A stretch of DNA of 64,000 bases from Brevibacterium sp. 239c (GTDB taxonomy: Bacteria > Actinomycetota > Actinomycetes > Actinomycetales > Brevibacteriaceae): contig NZ_FXZH01000002.1 in NCBI RefSeq assembly GCF_900169365.1, forward strand, positions 124,001 to 188,000, given 5' to 3'. Each line of letters begins with the position of its first letter. The first letter of the stretch is position 1. Shown here in pieces: positions 53,550-63,086 of the stretch. Under the pieces are notes generated by a model that worked only from the letters and a program-made list of their open reading frames with translations, ran no database searches and was not told where the DNA came from. The translations under genes were made by a program, and so were the position numbers.

Positions 53550-54261
53550 AACCACCCACACCACCGAGCAGCGCCAGACTCAGCTGCGCAACGTCGAGTC
53601 CTCCGCTGAGGCACTCGATGCCCTCCGCGTCTCACCCGGTGCCCACCTCGCCGAGGAGATGGCCACCGCCACCGCTGTCGGCGGAGACGCCGTGGGGCTG
53701 CGGGAGCGAGCGTTCGCCGTCCAGCTCGGGCTGCGAGCCGCGCCGGGAACCGCCTCGGCCGAGGCGCTCGAGTCTGCTCTCGGGATCACCTTGCCCAAGC
53801 AGGTCGGCGAGGTCACCGGTGACGAAGCGGGACTGTATGCGCTCTGGCTGGGTCCCGACGAGTTCCTCGTCGTCGACGTCTCCCGGCGTCAGCGGCCCGG
53901 GGAGACACTCATCGCCGAAGCCTCTCTCGAGGGGTTGCCGGGACAGGCCGTGGATCTGTCCGCGAACCGCACGATCCTCGAACTGACCGGGTCGAAAGCC
54001 CGTGAGGTCCTCGAGAAGAGCGTGCGTACCGACCTCCACCCGCGGGCTTTCGGCGTCGGCACGGCGATATCGGCCCAACTGGGGCCGGTGCCTGTCATCG
54101 TGCACCACTGTGCGGCGCTGACGTACCGCATCTACCCGCGGGCGAGCTTCGCGGACTTCACGGTCCGCTGGCTGCTTGACGGAATGGCGGAGTTTCTCGC
54201 CGACGGTAGTGCCGTGGGAGTCGTCGGCAGCGCGAGTGCCGAGGCCGAGAGCAGCGACTGA
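53542..54261 (+). CDS. soxG: Sarcosine oxidase gamma subunit
   Basis: The protein has 239 residues. [35 protein letters not shown] and [28 protein letters not shown], then [20 protein letters not shown], match SoxG, a GcvT-fold structural subunit. ATG 53542 overlaps soxA by 8 bases; the stop overlaps sdaA (TGATG). It completes a functional-looking complex. Confidence 0.9.
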   Translation: MAETTHTTEQRQTQLRNVESSAEALDALRVSPGAHLAEEMATATAVGGDAVGLRERAFAVQLGLRAAPGTASAEALESALGITLPKQVGEVTGDEAGLYALWLGPDEFLVVDVSRRQRPGETLIAEASLEGLPGQAVDLSANRTILELTGSKAREVLEKSVRTDLHPRAFGVGTAISAQLGPVPVIVHHCAALTYRIYPRASFADFTVRWLLDGMAEFLADGSAVGVVGSASAEAESSD

Positions 54262-55643
54262 TGGCACTCGGTGTTCTCGACCTCTTCTCCATCGGCATCG
54301 GCCCTTCCTCCTCACATACGGTGGGTCCGATGCGGGCGGCGGCCCGGTTCCTGACCGACCTCGACGAATCCGGGGACCTCGATCGAGTTGAGAGGGTCCG
54401 GGTCGGACTCTACGGATCTCTGGGTGCCACCGGCATCGGCCACGGCTCCGACTCCGCAGTGCTGGCCGGGCTGTCGGGTCACGAACCCGAGACCCTCGAC
54501 CCGGACATCATGGCACCGCTGGTCGCCGAGGTGAGCGCTCAGAGATCGCTCAACCTCGGCGGGCGGAGGCCGATCGTCTTCGACCCGGAGACCGACTTGG
54601 TTCTGCATCTGCGCGAATCGCTGCCCGGTCATCCCAACGGGATGCGTCTGAGCGCCGAGGTTGCCGGCTCCGTGATCGAACGCGACTACTATTCGATCGG
54701 GGGCGGCTTCGTCCTCACCGCCGACGAGATGGGAGGCGATTCCGACGTCTCACGCGACCGCTTCCACTTCTCGTCGGCCGATGAGCTATTGGCGCTCTGC
54801 CGGGACAACGAGCTGAGCATCGCCGAGCTCATGGCGCTCAATGAGCGGGAGCGACAGGCCGAGAGCGAACTGCGCCGGCAGGTGCTCGAGATCTGGGCTG
54901 TCATGCGCGATTGCGTCGATAACGGGTGCTCCCGCACCGAGAGGCAGCTTCCGGGTGGGCTGAAGGTCAGGCGTCGTGCTCCCGAACTGCGCGCCACGCT
55001 CGAAGCGGCCGAGTACCGGGCGTCGGGGTCCCTCGACGCTCTCGAATGGGTCAACCTCTACGCGCTGGCCGTCAACGAGGAGAACGCGTCCGGAGGGCGC
55101 ATCGTCACCGCTCCGACGAACGGTGCTGCGGGGATCATTCCCGCAGTGCTGCACTACATGGACCGGTTCGTGATCAGCGATGACGAGTCACAGCAGTTCA
55201 GAGACGAGGCTGTGGTGACGTTCCTGCTCACCGCCGGCGCGATCGGGATCCTGTTCAAACGCAATGCCTCGATCTCCGGGGCAGAAGTCGGCTGCCAGGG
55301 TGAAGTCGGCTCCGCCTGCGCGATGGCCGCCGCAGGGCTGTGCGCCGTGCTCGGCGGGAGTCCCGAACAGGTTGAGAACGCCGCGGAGATCGGCCTCGAA
55401 CACAATCTGGGCCTGACCTGCGATCCGGTCGGGGGACTCGTCCAGGTCCCGTGCATCGAACGCAACGCTATCGCCGCAGTGAAGGCGATCAACGGCGCTC
55501 GGCTGTCGATGCACGGCGACGGCAGCCACCGGGTCAGCCTCGACCAGGCGATCGAGACCATGCGTCAGACCGGTGCGGACATGAAGTCGAAGTACAAGGA
55601 GACCTCACGGGGCGGACTCGCCGTCAACGTCGTCGAATGCTGA
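54261..55643 (+). CDS. sdaA: L-serine ammonia-lyase (iron-sulfur)
   Basis: The protein has 460 residues. It is a single-chain serine dehydratase: N-terminal beta domain with [16 protein letters not shown] and C-terminal alpha domain with cysteines for a [4Fe-4S] cluster ([34 protein letters not shown]). It turns serine into pyruvate and ammonia. Its start overlaps the soxG stop. In this operon it finishes the path sarcosine -> glycine -> serine -> pyruvate. Confidence 0.93.
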   Translation: MALGVLDLFSIGIGPSSSHTVGPMRAAARFLTDLDESGDLDRVERVRVGLYGSLGATGIGHGSDSAVLAGLSGHEPETLDPDIMAPLVAEVSAQRSLNLGGRRPIVFDPETDLVLHLRESLPGHPNGMRLSAEVAGSVIERDYYSIGGGFVLTADEMGGDSDVSRDRFHFSSADELLALCRDNELSIAELMALNERERQAESELRRQVLEIWAVMRDCVDNGCSRTERQLPGGLKVRRRAPELRATLEAAEYRASGSLDALEWVNLYALAVNEENASGGRIVTAPTNGAAGIIPAVLHYMDRFVISDDESQQFRDEAVVTFLLTAGAIGILFKRNASISGAEVGCQGEVGSACAMAAAGLCAVLGGSPEQVENAAEIGLEHNLGLTCDPVGGLVQVPCIERNAIAAVKAINGARLSMHGDGSHRVSLDQAIETMRQTGADMKSKYKETSRGGLAVNVVEC

Positions 55644-55770
55644 GTCGCGGACTGGCGAACGGTGATAGCTGCGAGGGGCGGCTGCGAGGCCTGACGACCT
55701 GCGTGAAGTTGACCAGCACGACCAACCCGCCAATGATTGAAGACACCCACCGAGTAAGGAAGCAGCGGAC

Positions 55771-56625
55771 ATGCAGGACTACATCTTCACCCTTGAATGC
55801 GACGAACGACCGGGCATTCTCCATTCCGTCACCGGTGCGCTGCTGACTCATGGGGGTGACATCAAGGAACTCAAGCAGTTCGACGATCAGTACACGCAGC
55901 GCCTGTTCTTGCGCATTGATTTCAGCGTCGAGGACGAATCGAGCGCGGCGATCGATGGTCTGCGCAGCGACTTCGAGGCCATCGGCACCGAGTTCGGCGC
56001 CAGCTGGCAGCTGTGGCCGCAGGGAGAGAAGCGTCGGGTCCTCATCATGGTCTCGAAGTTCGAACACTGCCTCAACGATCTGCTCTTCCGCGCCCAGATC
56101 GGCGAACTGCCCATCGAGATCGCGGCCGTGGTGTCCAACCACCCCGACCACCGCGAACTCGTCGAATGGCACCACATCCCGTTCTTCCGCATCCCGGTGA
56201 CCAAGGAGACGAAGCCCGAGGCCGAAGCGAAGCTGCTCGAACTCGTCGACCGCTTCGAGATCGACCTCGTCGTCCTCGCCCGCTACATGCAGGTCCTCTC
56301 CGATGACCTGGCCCGCGAGCTGACAGGCAAGGCCATCAACATCCACCACTCGTTCCTGCCCTCGTTCAAGGGCGCCAAGCCCTACCACCAGGCATGGGAA
56401 CGGGGAGTCAAGACCGTCGGGGCGACCGCACACTTCGTCGACAGCGAACTCGACGAGGGCCCGATCATTGCCCAGCAGCTCGTCGAGGTCGACCACTCCT
56501 TCGGCCCCAAAGACCTTGTTGCCGCTGGTCGTGACGCTGAGTGCAAGGCCCTGTCCAATGCGGTGAAGTGGCACTGCGACGGTCGCGTGTTCCTCTCAGG
56601 GAAGCGGACCGTCGTCCTGCGCTGA
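55771..56625 (+). CDS. purU: Formyltetrahydrofolate deformylase
   Basis: The protein has 284 residues: an N-terminal ACT domain (YIFTLECDERPGILHSVTGALL) and a C-terminal formyltransferase-like domain (INIHHSFLPSFKGAKPYHQAWERGVKTVGATAHFVDSELDEGPII). It hydrolyses 10-formyl-THF to formate and THF, so it drains C1 units released from sarcosine and restores free folate for SoxA. It follows sdaA by 127 bases, with AAGGAA before the ATG. Confidence 0.92.
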   Translation: MQDYIFTLECDERPGILHSVTGALLTHGGDIKELKQFDDQYTQRLFLRIDFSVEDESSAAIDGLRSDFEAIGTEFGASWQLWPQGEKRRVLIMVSKFEHCLNDLLFRAQIGELPIEIAAVVSNHPDHRELVEWHHIPFFRIPVTKETKPEAEAKLLELVDRFEIDLVVLARYMQVLSDDLARELTGKAINIHHSFLPSFKGAKPYHQAWERGVKTVGATAHFVDSELDEGPIIAQQLVEVDHSFGPKDLVAAGRDAECKALSNAVKWHCDGRVFLSGKRTVVLR

Positions 56626-56695
56626 GTGAGCGGGGCCGGGGGCGCCGGGGCCGAGGCACGGTCGCGGTGCCGCTGCATTTCATCGCGGGGCTACC

Positions 56696-56750
56696 TTAGC
56701 TTCGAGGGCAGAGAGTAGAGAGTGCGCGCTCGAAGCTAACCTGCACTCTC
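56696..56750. terminator. Overlapping hairpins between convergent purU and decarboxylase genes
   Basis: TTAGCTTCGAG (56696-56706) pairs perfectly with CTCGAAGCTAA (56729-56739). GAGAGTGC (56718-56725) pairs with GCACTCTC (56743-56750). The two stems interlock, so only one can form at a time. The place, between two convergent genes, fits a bidirectional terminator. Confidence 0.55.
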
Positions 56751-56790
56751 GGCGATCTGGCGATCACGGCGCTGGGCGACCACGGCGCGC

Positions 56791-58407
56791 TCAGCCGGCC
56801 GCAGGTTTCTCGGCCACGACGCTGAAGGTGTCCATCCTCGAATCCTGTGCTCCGCGGACATACCCGGAGGGAGCAGCGGCAGTGGCACGAAGGAAATCGA
56901 CGACCTCTGCGCTGAGTACCTCACCGGGCAGAACGTTGGGCACACCGGGCGGGTACGCGGCCAGAGCATCGGCCGAGACTTGGCCGACCGCCTCGGCGAA
57001 GGGGACGGTCTGCGGCGTTGCAAAATAAGCATCGCTGATCTCCAGGTGCTTCTCGCAGCTGCCCGGAAGAACGATGGGACGCTCCGGCTCGGCCTCCGAG
57101 CGCGGCAGTTCCTGCAGCGCCGTCCAGAAGCGATCGACGTCGACGGGCGAGGTGGCGCCGATGAGCAGCAGCAGCGCCGAGGGCGTGGCCAGCTCGCAAT
57201 AGATCCGGTGATCCCGAATCAGCTGATACTGGGCCTCGGCGCCTGTGATTCCCGCACCCCGGGTGTCGATGACGACCTTGAACGGATCGTTGCCGATCGC
57301 ATCATGCCCGCCGAGGATGTCAGGAGTCGCGTCGCGGAATCGGGTGTCGTTCTTGACCCGGGTGCGGATCTCCTCGGCAGTGGCCAGCGCCTGGTCGATC
57401 GCCTCCGGATGGGTGACCAGGTGGCGGCGCGCCTCGTCGAGGGAGGACAGCAGGATCGCACTCGATGACGTCGACTGATAGGACTTCACGACTCGATCGA
57501 CCAGGGTCTCGATGCGTCTGGCCTGCGTGCCGTGGCCCAGGTGGATCATCGCGGACTGCGCGAGCGAGCCGGCGCCCTTATGGGTGCTGGAGATGACGAG
57601 GTCGGCGCCCAGGCGTACAGCGTTGACTGGCAGCTGCGGGTGCAAGCCGAAATGGGAGCCCCAGGCCTCATCGACGATGAGGGGAACATCGTGAGCGTGG
57701 GCCACCTCGGCGATGGCGGCGATATCGGACACGGCACCGAAGTAGCTGGGGGAAACGAGGTAGACGGCGGCGGACTCCGGATGCTCGGTCAGGGCGTACT
57801 CGACCTGGGCCGGAGTCACGCCGTGGGAGGAACCGAGTCCAGGATCGACGCGACCGTGGATGAAGTGGGGGCGCAGTTCGGCGTGGGTGACACCGTCGAT
57901 GACCGAGGAGTGGACGCTGCGTTGGAGCACGAACTCACGGCCCAAACCGCGTACGACGGTGGTGGCGATGTGATTGCCGCCCGATGCTCCGTTGGTGATG
58001 AACCAGGTGCGGGACGCTCCCCAGGCCTCGGCGGCGAGCTGCTGCGCGGCCATGATCGGGGTGACGCGATCGTGGTTGATCATGCGCCAGTTCTCTTGGT
58101 CGACGCCGCTGAAGAGCATGGGGAAGTCGATGCTCATGCCGGCCTCACCGACGACCTCGGCGAGTCCGGGAGCATGCGAGCGGCTGCCCTGATGGGCGGG
58201 CACGTGCAGTCGCTGCCAGTCCTCGGCGGCCAAGGACCGCAGGGCCTCGGCATAGGGCGCGGTGTGCTGACGGGGGTCGATAGCGGAGTCTGCCTGTGCA
58301 GGCGCGGAGCCGATCGCGGTGGAGGACGCTGGGTCTGGCGCGGACGTTGAGTCGGCGTTCGCAGGGCGGGTCGCGGTGTCTGGGTGCAGATGGGTTTCGG
58401 CGAGCAT
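56791..58407 (-). CDS. Orn/Lys/Arg decarboxylase-type PLP enzyme
   Basis: The protein has about 538 residues and is a fold-type I decarboxylase of the SpeA/LdcC-like group, short form without the N-terminal response-regulator-like wing. HQGSRSHAPGLAEVVGEAGMSIDFPM, ITNGASGGNHIATTVVRG, VDEAWGSHFGLHP and the PLP lysine K277 in SSTHKGAGSLAQSA are clear. It should release CO2 from lysine, ornithine or arginine and give a polyamine. ATG 58407 is used; the frame is open for 18 more codons. It is divergent from a LysR gene that probably controls it. Confidence 0.87.
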   Translation of the reverse strand: MLAETHLHPDTATRPANADSTSAPDPASSTAIGSAPAQADSAIDPRQHTAPYAEALRSLAAEDWQRLHVPAHQGSRSHAPGLAEVVGEAGMSIDFPMLFSGVDQENWRMINHDRVTPIMAAQQLAAEAWGASRTWFITNGASGGNHIATTVVRGLGREFVLQRSVHSSVIDGVTHAELRPHFIHGRVDPGLGSSHGVTPAQVEYALTEHPESAAVYLVSPSYFGAVSDIAAIAEVAHAHDVPLIVDEAWGSHFGLHPQLPVNAVRLGADLVISSTHKGAGSLAQSAMIHLGHGTQARRIETLVDRVVKSYQSTSSSAILLSSLDEARRHLVTHPEAIDQALATAEEIRTRVKNDTRFRDATPDILGGHDAIGNDPFKVVIDTRGAGITGAEAQYQLIRDHRIYCELATPSALLLLIGATSPVDVDRFWTALQELPRSEAEPERPIVLPGSCEKHLEISDAYFATPQTVPFAEAVGQVSADALAAYPPGVPNVLPGEVLSAEVVDFLRATAAAPSGYVRGAQDSRMDTFSVVAEKPAAG

Positions 58408-58466
58408 GTGTCCCACACTAGGGATCACAGGCCGCCTAGGATATAGCAAGAAATCGTCCACAGTGT

Positions 58467-58484
58467 CATAGTGTCTATACTATG
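58467..58484. promoter_or_regulatory. LysR-type operator overlapping the regulator start
   Basis: CATAGTGTCTATACTATG is a perfect CATAGT-N6-ACTATG inverted repeat. Its right arm contains the LysR ATG at 58482. It is placed 60 bases from the divergent decarboxylase start. Confidence 0.65.
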
Positions 58485-59396
58485 ATGAATCTGCAGCAGT
58501 TCCGGGTGCTTCTGGCCATTCGGGACGAGGGAAGTCTCAATCGGGCCGCCGAGGTGCTCGAGCATGGAGTCCCGACCGTGACCCATCATCTGCGCACCCT
58601 CGAATCCCATCTGCGGGTCAAGCTCGTCGACCGCTCCCGAAACGGAACCCGTCTGACGCCTCTGGGCGAGTCCTTCGCCGAAGAGATCGAACCGGTCCTT
58701 GCCCGCATCGACCGGGCCGAGCAGCTCGTCACAGCCCAGCGCGATGCCGGTGTCGTCTCCCTGCGCATCGGGTCGTTCTCCTCGATCGGTTCGCGCCTCC
58801 TGCCGGCCGCGATCGCCGAGCTCCAGCAGCGGACGTCCGTGCGCGTCGAGGTCATCGAGGCCGAACCCAGTGAGGTGGTGAGGATGCTTCACAGCGGTGA
58901 GGTCCACGCCGGCCTCATCTATGACATTCCCGAACTGCCCGAGTTCGCGGGACCTGAACTGCGTCTGCGCACCCTCCTCGACGAGCCCTACCGGGTGATG
59001 GTCGCCCGCGACGGTGAGCTCGCGAGGCATGAGGTCCTCGACTTCGCGACGATGAGCGAGGTCGATTGGGTGCTCAGCCACAACGAATCCGAGGCTTCGG
59101 TGCGAGTGCTGCGACGGATCTCCCGCGGCCTCGGCTATGAGCTGCGCGAACTCATGCGCAGCGACGATCTTTACATGATCCATGGGCTCGTGGCCGAAGG
59201 CCTCGGATGCGCCCTGACCACCGAGGTGGCCGTGGACACCGACTTCGACGTGGTCTTGCGTCCGGCGAAGCAGGACCTCGGCCAGCGTCGAGTCTCCTTC
59301 GTCACCAGGCCGGGAGCAAACCCCGCAGCCGTGGGCTGGCTGGGCGAGATCCTGAGCTCGGTGGCGGCGCGACTGGGGGCCGCCTCGGCGAGGTGA
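58482..59396 (+). CDS. LysR-family regulator
   Basis: The protein has 304 residues: the winged helix NLQQFRVLLAIRDEGSLNRAAEVLEHGVPTVTHHLRTLESHLRVKLVDRS and a two-lobe ligand domain (RIGSFSSIGSRLLPAAIAEL, GLIYDIPEL). ATG 58482 or 58485. No ribosome site is visible, and the operator covers the start codon, so the mRNA may be leaderless and self-repressed. It probably regulates the divergent decarboxylase. It ends directly at the convergent IclR gene (stop at 59397). Confidence 0.88.
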   Translation: MMNLQQFRVLLAIRDEGSLNRAAEVLEHGVPTVTHHLRTLESHLRVKLVDRSRNGTRLTPLGESFAEEIEPVLARIDRAEQLVTAQRDAGVVSLRIGSFSSIGSRLLPAAIAELQQRTSVRVEVIEAEPSEVVRMLHSGEVHAGLIYDIPELPEFAGPELRLRTLLDEPYRVMVARDGELARHEVLDFATMSEVDWVLSHNESEASVRVLRRISRGLGYELRELMRSDDLYMIHGLVAEGLGCALTTEVAVDTDFDVVLRPAKQDLGQRRVSFVTRPGANPAAVGWLGEILSSVAARLGAASAR

Positions 59397-60287
59397 TCAG
59401 GGATCTGCCTGCGTGCTCAGCGCCTCGGTGATGGCGTTGGCTTCGCGGCGGAGTAAGGCGACGAGGCGTTCGACGCGGGATCCGGTGACACGATCGGCGA
59501 TGCTCGCGATCGACAGGGCTGCGCGGGGTCGGCTGCCGCGGATCTTCAGTGGCACGCCTACAGCCCAGGAGCCTTGGGCGAAGAGGCCGGGATTGTGCAC
59601 GAAACCGTCGACGCGGGCCCGGTCGATGATGTCGCGCAGGGCCGCGACGGAGACCTTGGGGTAGCGTTCGGCGAAGATCTGGGCGTTGGCCTCGAAGTGG
59701 GCATCCACCTCGGCGGGGGAGAGTTCGGAGAGGATCGCGAGGCTGCCGGCGCCGATGCCCAAGGGGTGGCGATCGCCTACCGACAGAGCGTTGTTCAGTA
59801 TTTCGCCGAAGCCCTCTTCGCGCCGGGCACAGATTGAATAGCTGCCGGTGCGCAGGGTGAGGAAGGCCGTGTCCTGGCTGAGCTCGGCCAGGCGCAGCAG
59901 GCTCGATTCCGACTCTGTGACCAGGGGGTCCACGGATTTCTGCGCCAGCTGGCCCAATATCTGCGACTGCACGCCGAGTCGATATCCGCCTTCGTCGAGG
60001 CGTTCGACGTAACCCATGGCGATGAGCGCTTGGAGCATGCGGTGGACGCTGGCCTTAGGGCGTCCGCTGATCGAGGCGACCTCGGAGAGGCTGGCACCGG
60101 TTCCGCGCTCGCCGGCGATGAGTCCGACGAGGTTGAGCAGGGACAATGCACGCTGGATGCTCTGGGCGCCCGTGCCGGGTTCGAGATCATCGACGGCATG
60201 AGCGACGTTGAAGGACGCCGAACGGCGCAGGATCTTCCCCCGCATCTTCATCCGGTGTTCGTCTTGAGGATCGGCGCCGTTGTACAT
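59397..60287 (-). CDS. IclR-family regulator
   Basis: The protein has about 296 residues. An N-terminal extension of ~45 residues is followed by the winged helix (SIQRALSLLNLVGLIAGERGTGASLSEVASISGRPKASVHRMLQALIAMGYVE) and the ligand domain (QDTAFLTLRTGSYSICARREE, DGFVHNPGLFAQGSWAVGVPL). ATG 60287 has AGAGG upstream; the open frame runs to 60404. The target is unknown: neighbours are a divergent small reductase and a convergent LysR gene. Confidence 0.83.
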   Translation of the reverse strand: MYNGADPQDEHRMKMRGKILRRSASFNVAHAVDDLEPGTGAQSIQRALSLLNLVGLIAGERGTGASLSEVASISGRPKASVHRMLQALIAMGYVERLDEGGYRLGVQSQILGQLAQKSVDPLVTESESSLLRLAELSQDTAFLTLRTGSYSICARREEGFGEILNNALSVGDRHPLGIGAGSLAILSELSPAEVDAHFEANAQIFAERYPKVSVAALRDIIDRARVDGFVHNPGLFAQGSWAVGVPLKIRGSRPRAALSIASIADRVTGSRVERLVALLRREANAITEALSTQADP

Positions 60288-60406
60288 GCCTCTATTATGG
60301 TCCCGCTCGATGGCCGCAGCTGCAACGGGTCTGGTCATCATCGGCGACTGGGCGCACACTGAGTGCACCGCCTGAGTGCACCGCATCCGCTCTGGGAGGA
60401 GCAATC

Positions 60407-60988
60407 ATGACTGCCACCTATACCTTCGACGTGTTCTCCAGCTTCGATGGGTTCGCATCGGTCGGCGCCGATGGCGACTGGGGAGGCTACTGGGGCAAGC
60501 AAGGTCCCGAACTCCTTGAACATCGGCTCGGACTCTACAGTGGCGAGAACCGCCTCGTCCTCGGCGCAAACACCTATCGCGATTTCGCCTCTATGCTCGC
60601 TGACTCCGAGGTCTACTCCGACGTGCTCGATCCGTGGGTCACTGCAATGCGCAACTGCCCGACCACGGTCGTCTCGAACTCGCTGACAGAGCCGCTCGAC
60701 TGGCCCGACGCGACGCCGGCTGCCGGTGACGCTCTCGAGGTGGTGGCGCGGATGAAAGAGGAATCCGATGTGCCGATCCGCTCGCATGGAAGCCTGTCGA
60801 TGAACCGCGCCCTCATGGATGCAGGGCTCGTCGATCGCCTGCAGGTCACGGTCTACCCGGTCATCACCGGCCGCACAGGCACCCAACCCATCTTCGCCGG
60901 AACACAGGACTTCGACCTCGAGCTGCTCGAATCCACACTGCTCGACGGGAGAACTCAAGAGCTTATCTATCGACCGAGACTGCACTGA
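60407..60988 (+). CDS. RibD-C / dihydrofolate reductase-like protein
   Basis: The protein has 193 residues. It shows the DHFR-superfamily form found in the C-domain of RibD: YTFDVFSSFDGFASV at the N-terminus, LVLGANTYRDFASML, TTVVSNSLTEPLDW and VPIRSHGSLSMNRALMDAGLVDRLQVTVYPVITGRTGTQPIF. It is a small NAD(P)H-dependent reductase of unknown substrate, as is common in actinobacteria. A strong ribosome site GGGAGGAG precedes the ATG. Confidence 0.85.
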   Translation: MTATYTFDVFSSFDGFASVGADGDWGGYWGKQGPELLEHRLGLYSGENRLVLGANTYRDFASMLADSEVYSDVLDPWVTAMRNCPTTVVSNSLTEPLDWPDATPAAGDALEVVARMKEESDVPIRSHGSLSMNRALMDAGLVDRLQVTVYPVITGRTGTQPIFAGTQDFDLELLESTLLDGRTQELIYRPRLH

Positions 60989-61141
60989 ATCCAGGATGTG
61001 GAACATGGTTCTGCCGGGCCAGGTCCACCTTCGCGACACCGGGACCTAGAATCGACAACGGCTCCGTACGGGAGTCGGCCCCGAGTGGAGCCGAGCGACC
61101 TTGACCTGGTCGGCCGAGTGGCCTCGACGTGGAAAGAGAGT

Positions 61142-61957
61142 GTGGACGACGTGGGAACGACTGTCCTGAAACTGGACGAAGTGACCTTCCGACGTGGGGA
61201 GACGAAGATCCTCCACGGCATCGATCTGGAGATCGGGCAGGGCGAGCACTGGGTCCTCATCGGCCCCAACGGCGCCGGGAAGTCGACGATCCTCAGCTTC
61301 GCTTCCGCACAGGTCTTTCCCACCTCCGGAACGGTCGACATCCTCGGACAGCGCATGGGCCGGGTCGAACTCCAGGCCCTGCGCCGCCACATCGGACACG
61401 TCAACCCACGCCACCCCCTGCGCTCGAACCTGTCCGTGCGCGAGGTCGTCCTCACCGGCCTGACCGGAACGATCGAACGGCCACTGCGATGGGAGCCGAC
61501 CCCGGACGAGATTGCGAAAGCCGATGATCTCATCGCCGAGGTGGGTCTGAGTTCCCGTGCGGACGCAGGCTGGAAGGTGCTGTCCCAGGGTGAACGGGGG
61601 CGCGCACTCGTGGCCCGATCTCTCATCGCTGATCCCCAGCTCCTCCTGTTCGACGAGCCGACCACTGGTCTCGATGTGGCCGCCCGCGAGCAGCTGCTCG
61701 AGACCATCGACTCGCTCTCGGTCACCTCGCCGCAGCTGACGACGCTGCTGGTCACGCACCATCTCGAGGAGATTCCGGAGTCGACGTCCCACGCGATGCT
61801 GATCTCCCACGGCCGGCTCACCGCGGCAGGTGAGATCGCCGAGGTGCTCAGCACCGAGCAGGTCAGCGCCGCCTTCGAACACCCCATCGACGTCGGTTTC
61901 GCCGACGGTCGCTGGTCGGCCCGCGCGATCCGGCAGCGTCAGGCTGCGGTGCTCTAG
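61142..61957 (+). CDS. Stand-alone ABC transporter ATP-binding protein
   Basis: The protein has about 271 residues: Walker A GPNGAGKST, signature LSQGERGRALVAR, Walker B LLLFDEP and an H-loop in LVTHHLEEIP. NPRHPLRSNLSVREVVLTG lies before the signature. It resembles the ModF/YlmA-like single ATPases. No permease or binding protein is nearby. GTG 61142 is the likely start (AAAGAGAG upstream), with GTG 61151 as the alternative. The 3' end overlaps the convergent SGNH hydrolase gene by 4 bases. Confidence 0.85.
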   Translation: MDDVGTTVLKLDEVTFRRGETKILHGIDLEIGQGEHWVLIGPNGAGKSTILSFASAQVFPTSGTVDILGQRMGRVELQALRRHIGHVNPRHPLRSNLSVREVVLTGLTGTIERPLRWEPTPDEIAKADDLIAEVGLSSRADAGWKVLSQGERGRALVARSLIADPQLLLFDEPTTGLDVAAREQLLETIDSLSVTSPQLTTLLVTHHLEEIPESTSHAMLISHGRLTAAGEIAEVLSTEQVSAAFEHPIDVGFADGRWSARAIRQRQAAVL

Positions 61958-62748
61958 TCTGCGAGCAGGCCCACCAGGTCATCGGCGATCGCCGTCATCC
62001 CTGCCTGATTCGGGTGAAACGATCCGCCGATCTTGTCGAGAGCGGTGTGCAGAGGCTGAACCCACGGATCCGCTGAACCGAGGCTATGACCTCGGCCCAG
62101 CTCGGACGCGAGCAGCAGATCGACGTCTCTGAGTGCGGCGGCCTCGGCGAAGACGCGCTCAATCGCTGACTGGAGTGCCAGCAGTTTCGACAGCTCTTCA
62201 ACTGTGAACGGCGTCGCTTCGGGCGTGGAGATGTCTGCTTCCAGCACGGTGAGATAGTCGACGAGAACGACCCGAGCAGTGGGTGCCTGTGCCCGAATCC
62301 CATCGATGACGGCGACGAGACTTCGGGTCGCCTCGGCGATGACATCTTCTGAAGCCGGCGGAATCCCGTTGGGGAACATGAGCCCCATCATCTCCAGGAG
62401 CGGACTGCTGGGTTCTGCGTGTTTCAGCGCCGTGTAGAGCATCGACCCTGAGAATTGGAGATCGTTGCCGCCAACCGTCACGGTCACCACATCCGCGTTG
62501 CCGGGCAGCCCCTCCAGTTGGGGCGGAAACTGACCCGGTCCGATCTGTGACTGCTGCGGGGTGTCGACAACATTGGCCGATGTCGCACCGCTAACGCTGA
62601 GGTCGCTCAGCTGCCAGCCGAGTCGCCGAGCCAGCTGATGAGCGTAGTTGTTCGACGATCGCATCGCCTGGACGTCGGCGACCGGTTCGATGCCGGGACC
62701 AGCGGCGAAGGAGCTTCCGAGCGCGACGAGGTGCTTTGCCGTGGTCAT
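61954..62748 (-). CDS. SGNH/GDSL-family hydrolase
   Basis: The protein has 264 residues with the family blocks ALGSSFAAGPG (nucleophile Ser), VSGATSANV, TVGGNDLQFSG (Gly/Asn oxyanion) and SFHPNQAGM (catalytic His with Asp role in the block). It is an esterase or lipase of unknown substrate. No signal peptide is evident, so it is probably cytoplasmic. ATG 62748 is preferred; the open frame runs on upstream without support. Confidence 0.84.
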   Translation of the reverse strand: MTTAKHLVALGSSFAAGPGIEPVADVQAMRSSNNYAHQLARRLGWQLSDLSVSGATSANVVDTPQQSQIGPGQFPPQLEGLPGNADVVTVTVGGNDLQFSGSMLYTALKHAEPSSPLLEMMGLMFPNGIPPASEDVIAEATRSLVAVIDGIRAQAPTARVVLVDYLTVLEADISTPEATPFTVEELSKLLALQSAIERVFAEAAALRDVDLLLASELGRGHSLGSADPWVQPLHTALDKIGGSFHPNQAGMTAIADDLVGLLAD

Positions 62749-62835
62749 GGGCTCATCTTCCCATGGTGAGACTGCGCAGCGGGGGTGATGCAATCGATGA
62801 TTGCGCGCCCACTCCGCGCGGCTTAGTCTTGAGGT

Positions 62836-63024
62836 ATGAAGATGAGTACCGTATGGAGCATCATTGGCGCAATCATCGCCATCATCATCGCGTGGTGGGT
62901 GGTCAACGTCGCGTTCTCGATCGCGTGGTTCCTCGTCAAAGCCATCATCGCCGTCATCGTCGCGGCCGCAATCTTCGGCCTCATCAAGGCCTCGCTGAAG
63001 TCCAAGGACAAGCAGCGCGGCTAG
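62836..63024 (+). CDS. Small membrane protein, 62 residues
   Basis: It has one or two hydrophobic stretches (IIGAIIAIIIAWWVVNVAFSIAWFLVKAIIAVIVAAAIFGL, about residues 9-50) and a Lys-rich tail (KASLKSKDKQRG). Start ATG 62836 or 62842. I recognise no family. Base usage and the amphipathic ends look like a real gene, and such short membrane proteins are common in this phylum. Confidence 0.65.
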   Translation: MKMSTVWSIIGAIIAIIIAWWVVNVAFSIAWFLVKAIIAVIVAAAIFGLIKASLKSKDKQRG

Positions 63025-63086
63025 GGCAGCTTGCTGAGTCCTACAGGGTTGGTTGCTGCGTATTACACGGCTGGCTTCTGAGTTCT

